From Bacteroidota bacterium (GTDB lineage Bacteria > Bacteroidota > Bacteroidia > B-17B0 > Aurantibacillaceae), in assembly GCA_016711805.1 (NCBI GenBank), contig JADJSH010000025.1, positions 1 through 16,470 of the forward strand: a stretch of 16,470 bases of DNA, written 5' to 3'. The notes under the pieces were generated by a model that was given only the letters and a program-made list of their open reading frames with translations, was not told the origin of the DNA and searched no databases. Made by a program: the position numbers and the translations under genes. Every line of letters begins with the position of its first letter. Within the stretch, counting starts at the first letter, position 1. Below are positions 15,744 through 16,470 of this stretch, piece by piece.

Positions 15744-15817
15744 GGCTATAACACCCCGCCCCACTGCATTTTGTAATGCTGCGGTTGTTGTATCTTTATT
15801 TAACCATTTCGGTAGGC
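15744..15817 (+). repeat. attC-like element F (right half missing)
   Basis: GGCTATAAC (15744-15752) pairs perfectly with GTTATAGCC before the preceding gene. Then come CCCCGCCCCACTGCATTTTG, AATGCTGCGG, TATCTTTATTTAA and TTTCGGTAGGC, as in elements A and C. It then runs straight into the stop codon of the convergent phosphatase gene with no right core. It is the last element of the array in this window. Confidence 0.55.
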
Positions 15818-16470
15818 TTATACTCGCACACCAATTAAAGTCACATCATCTACCTGCTCCAAATTACCGACCCAGTTTTTGAAAGTCAACTCCAATAATT
15901 CCTTTTGTTCGTTCATTGGCAGGTGAGCATTGGAAGAAAGTAACTCTCGTAAATTTTTACTCATAAACTTCTTGCCTTTCTCTCCTCCAAACTGGTCGGG
16001 GAAACCATCAGTTAAAGTATAAATGACATCCCCACTTTGTAAATCAATTTCTTGTTGCGTAAACGAAACAGAATCTTTATCGTGTTTACCAACTGGCATT
16101 TTATCTGCTTTTATTTCGATAACTTCAACATCCCCCGCCCTGCGGGCACCCCCTTCAAAGGGGGAAAGAGAACGAATTATCCAAACAGGATTATTAGCAG
16201 CAGCAATAATTAATTTTTTATTTTTAAAATCATATACGGTTAAACTAGCATCCATTCCATCTTTACCACCTTCTGCACTTCCATCTTTCTTTAAGCGTTC
16301 AATAATTGTTTTGCGGGTTGAATTAAAAATATCAGATGGGTTGCTTAAAGTTTCAATTGCTTTTTCTAAACTCGTAATATTCAACAAACTCATAATGGCC
16401 CGGCACTCCATGCCCAGTGCTATCTGCTGTTGCTAATGCAAAGTTTCCATCATTCAATTTACTGGCCCAG
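15818..16470 (-). CDS. SpoIIE/PP2C-type serine phosphatase domain, C-terminal part (cut by window edge)
   Basis: The gene enters from the right edge. From 16470 leftward the product reads WASKLNDGNFALATADSTGH, then GVPG and, after a frameshift near 16405, AIMSLLNITSLEKAIE. Further on come KDGMDASLTVYDFKNKKLII, AAANNPVWIIR, DVIYTLTDGFPDQFGGEKGK and the C-terminal VDDVTLIGVRV. DSTGHGVPG, DGMDASL, YTLTDGFPDQ and DDVTLIG are the signature blocks of SpoIIE-type PP2C phosphatases, with metal-binding Asp residues present. In Bacteroidota these usually sit at the C-terminus of longer sensor proteins (TPR or 7TM plus coiled coil). An in-frame insert of about 13-15 residues (SLSPFEGGARRAGDV) after NNPVWIIR comes from a palindromic repeat. 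Confidence 0.88.
16129..16168. repeat. Short palindromic repeat inserted in the phosphatase gene
   Basis: Two adjacent hairpins: GCCC-TGC-GGGC (16137-16147) and CCCCCTT-CA-AAGGGGG (16149-16164). The same order of blocks is found in the intergenic copy at 3413-3453. On the coding strand it is read without a stop as SPFEGGARRAGDV, placed between NNPVWIIR and EVIEIKADKMPVG, which are contiguous in ordinary SpoIIE-type domains. Confidence 0.7.

Larger units (their letters stand above)
11777..15817 (+). mobile_element. Integron-like gene-cassette array without visible integrase
   Basis: Small plus-strand genes alternate with six copies of a shared element (described separately). Three consecutive units have private complementary ends: GTTAGTGG 13471 with CCACTAAC 13975, GTTATAGG 14146 with CCTATAAC 14791, and GTTATAGCC 14960 with GGCTATAAC 15744. 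In integron cassettes the crossover lies inside the GTT of the attC right core, so the bases after it belong to the next cassette and match that cassette's own left core; this pattern is seen here. The bases outside GTT/AAC do not fit the textbook GTTRRRY/RYYYAAC well. No integrase, attI or cassette promoter region lies in the window. The left limit is uncertain: the genes at 10232-11780 may be a first cassette, but no start site is seen. Confidence 0.6.

Noticed and set aside
11777..15817. CRISPR array
   Set aside because: The repeats are about 65-180 bases long, diverged, and separated by whole genes instead of short spacers; no cas gene is present.
11777..15817. Classical integron with integrase
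   Set aside because: No tyrosine recombinase or attI is present in the window, and the core bases differ from the textbook consensus, so only an integron-like array is claimed.
16023..16436. 137-codon open frame on the plus strand
   Set aside because: It is antisense to the SpoIIE-type phosphatase, whose signature motifs are on the minus strand.
1..16470. tRNA, rRNA or riboswitch genes
   Set aside because: I saw no cloverleaf with a recognisable TTC-loop and acceptor, no rRNA segment and no known riboswitch core.

Overview
The window is AT-rich DNA that looks like Bacteroidota (a Flavobacteriia/Sphingobacteriia-type relative). The evidence is a TonB-dependent receptor with a CarboxypepD_reg-like N-terminus, a DUF4140/DUF4139 protein, a TPR-PD40 protein, a patched/MMPL-type RND transporter, and promoters of the TTTG-N19-TAnnTTTG type typical of the phylum. 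Most genes are broken by one or more single-base frameshifts, usually in short homopolymers, while the protein sequence stays conserved across the breaks. I read this mainly as uncorrected long-read error, so genes are annotated across the breaks.

Left part (1-5654): the start of a TonB-dependent receptor (minus) diverges from a DtxR/MntR-type metal regulator (plus). A clean 18-bp palindrome, probably an operator, sits next to the regulator start. A long imperfect inverted repeat follows. Next come, on the minus strand, a DUF4139 (MuiA-like) protein, a second repeat-rich gap, recR, and a TPR-PD40 lipoprotein/secreted protein whose gene runs into recR.

Middle part (5800-11780), plus strand: an orphan family-5 ABC substrate-binding lipoprotein, a third copy of the long repeat, an RND/MMPL transporter, a membrane-anchored TPR protein and a small membrane protein.

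Right part (about 11777-15817): this is the most interesting region. Six copies of a shared intergenic element alternate with small plus-strand genes for secreted, membrane or immunity-like proteins. The genes are a PsbP-like lipoprotein, two related two-helix membrane proteins, a small two-helix protein, a secreted protein and a PoNi-type (DUF1911) immunity protein. Three consecutive gene units have private, perfectly complementary ends: GTTAGTGG...CCACTAAC, GTTATAGG...CCTATAAC and GTTATAGCC...GGCTATAAC. Matching ends within a unit, rather than across each repeat, are what integron gene cassettes with attC sites predict. No integrase is in the window, so this would be an integrase-less attC cluster. 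At least two of the elements also carry a good Bacteroidota promoter, so the cassettes may bring their own transcription.

Right edge: a convergent SpoIIE/PP2C-type phosphatase gene (cut by the window end) carries an in-frame insertion of a short palindromic repeat that also occurs, outside any gene, next to recR.
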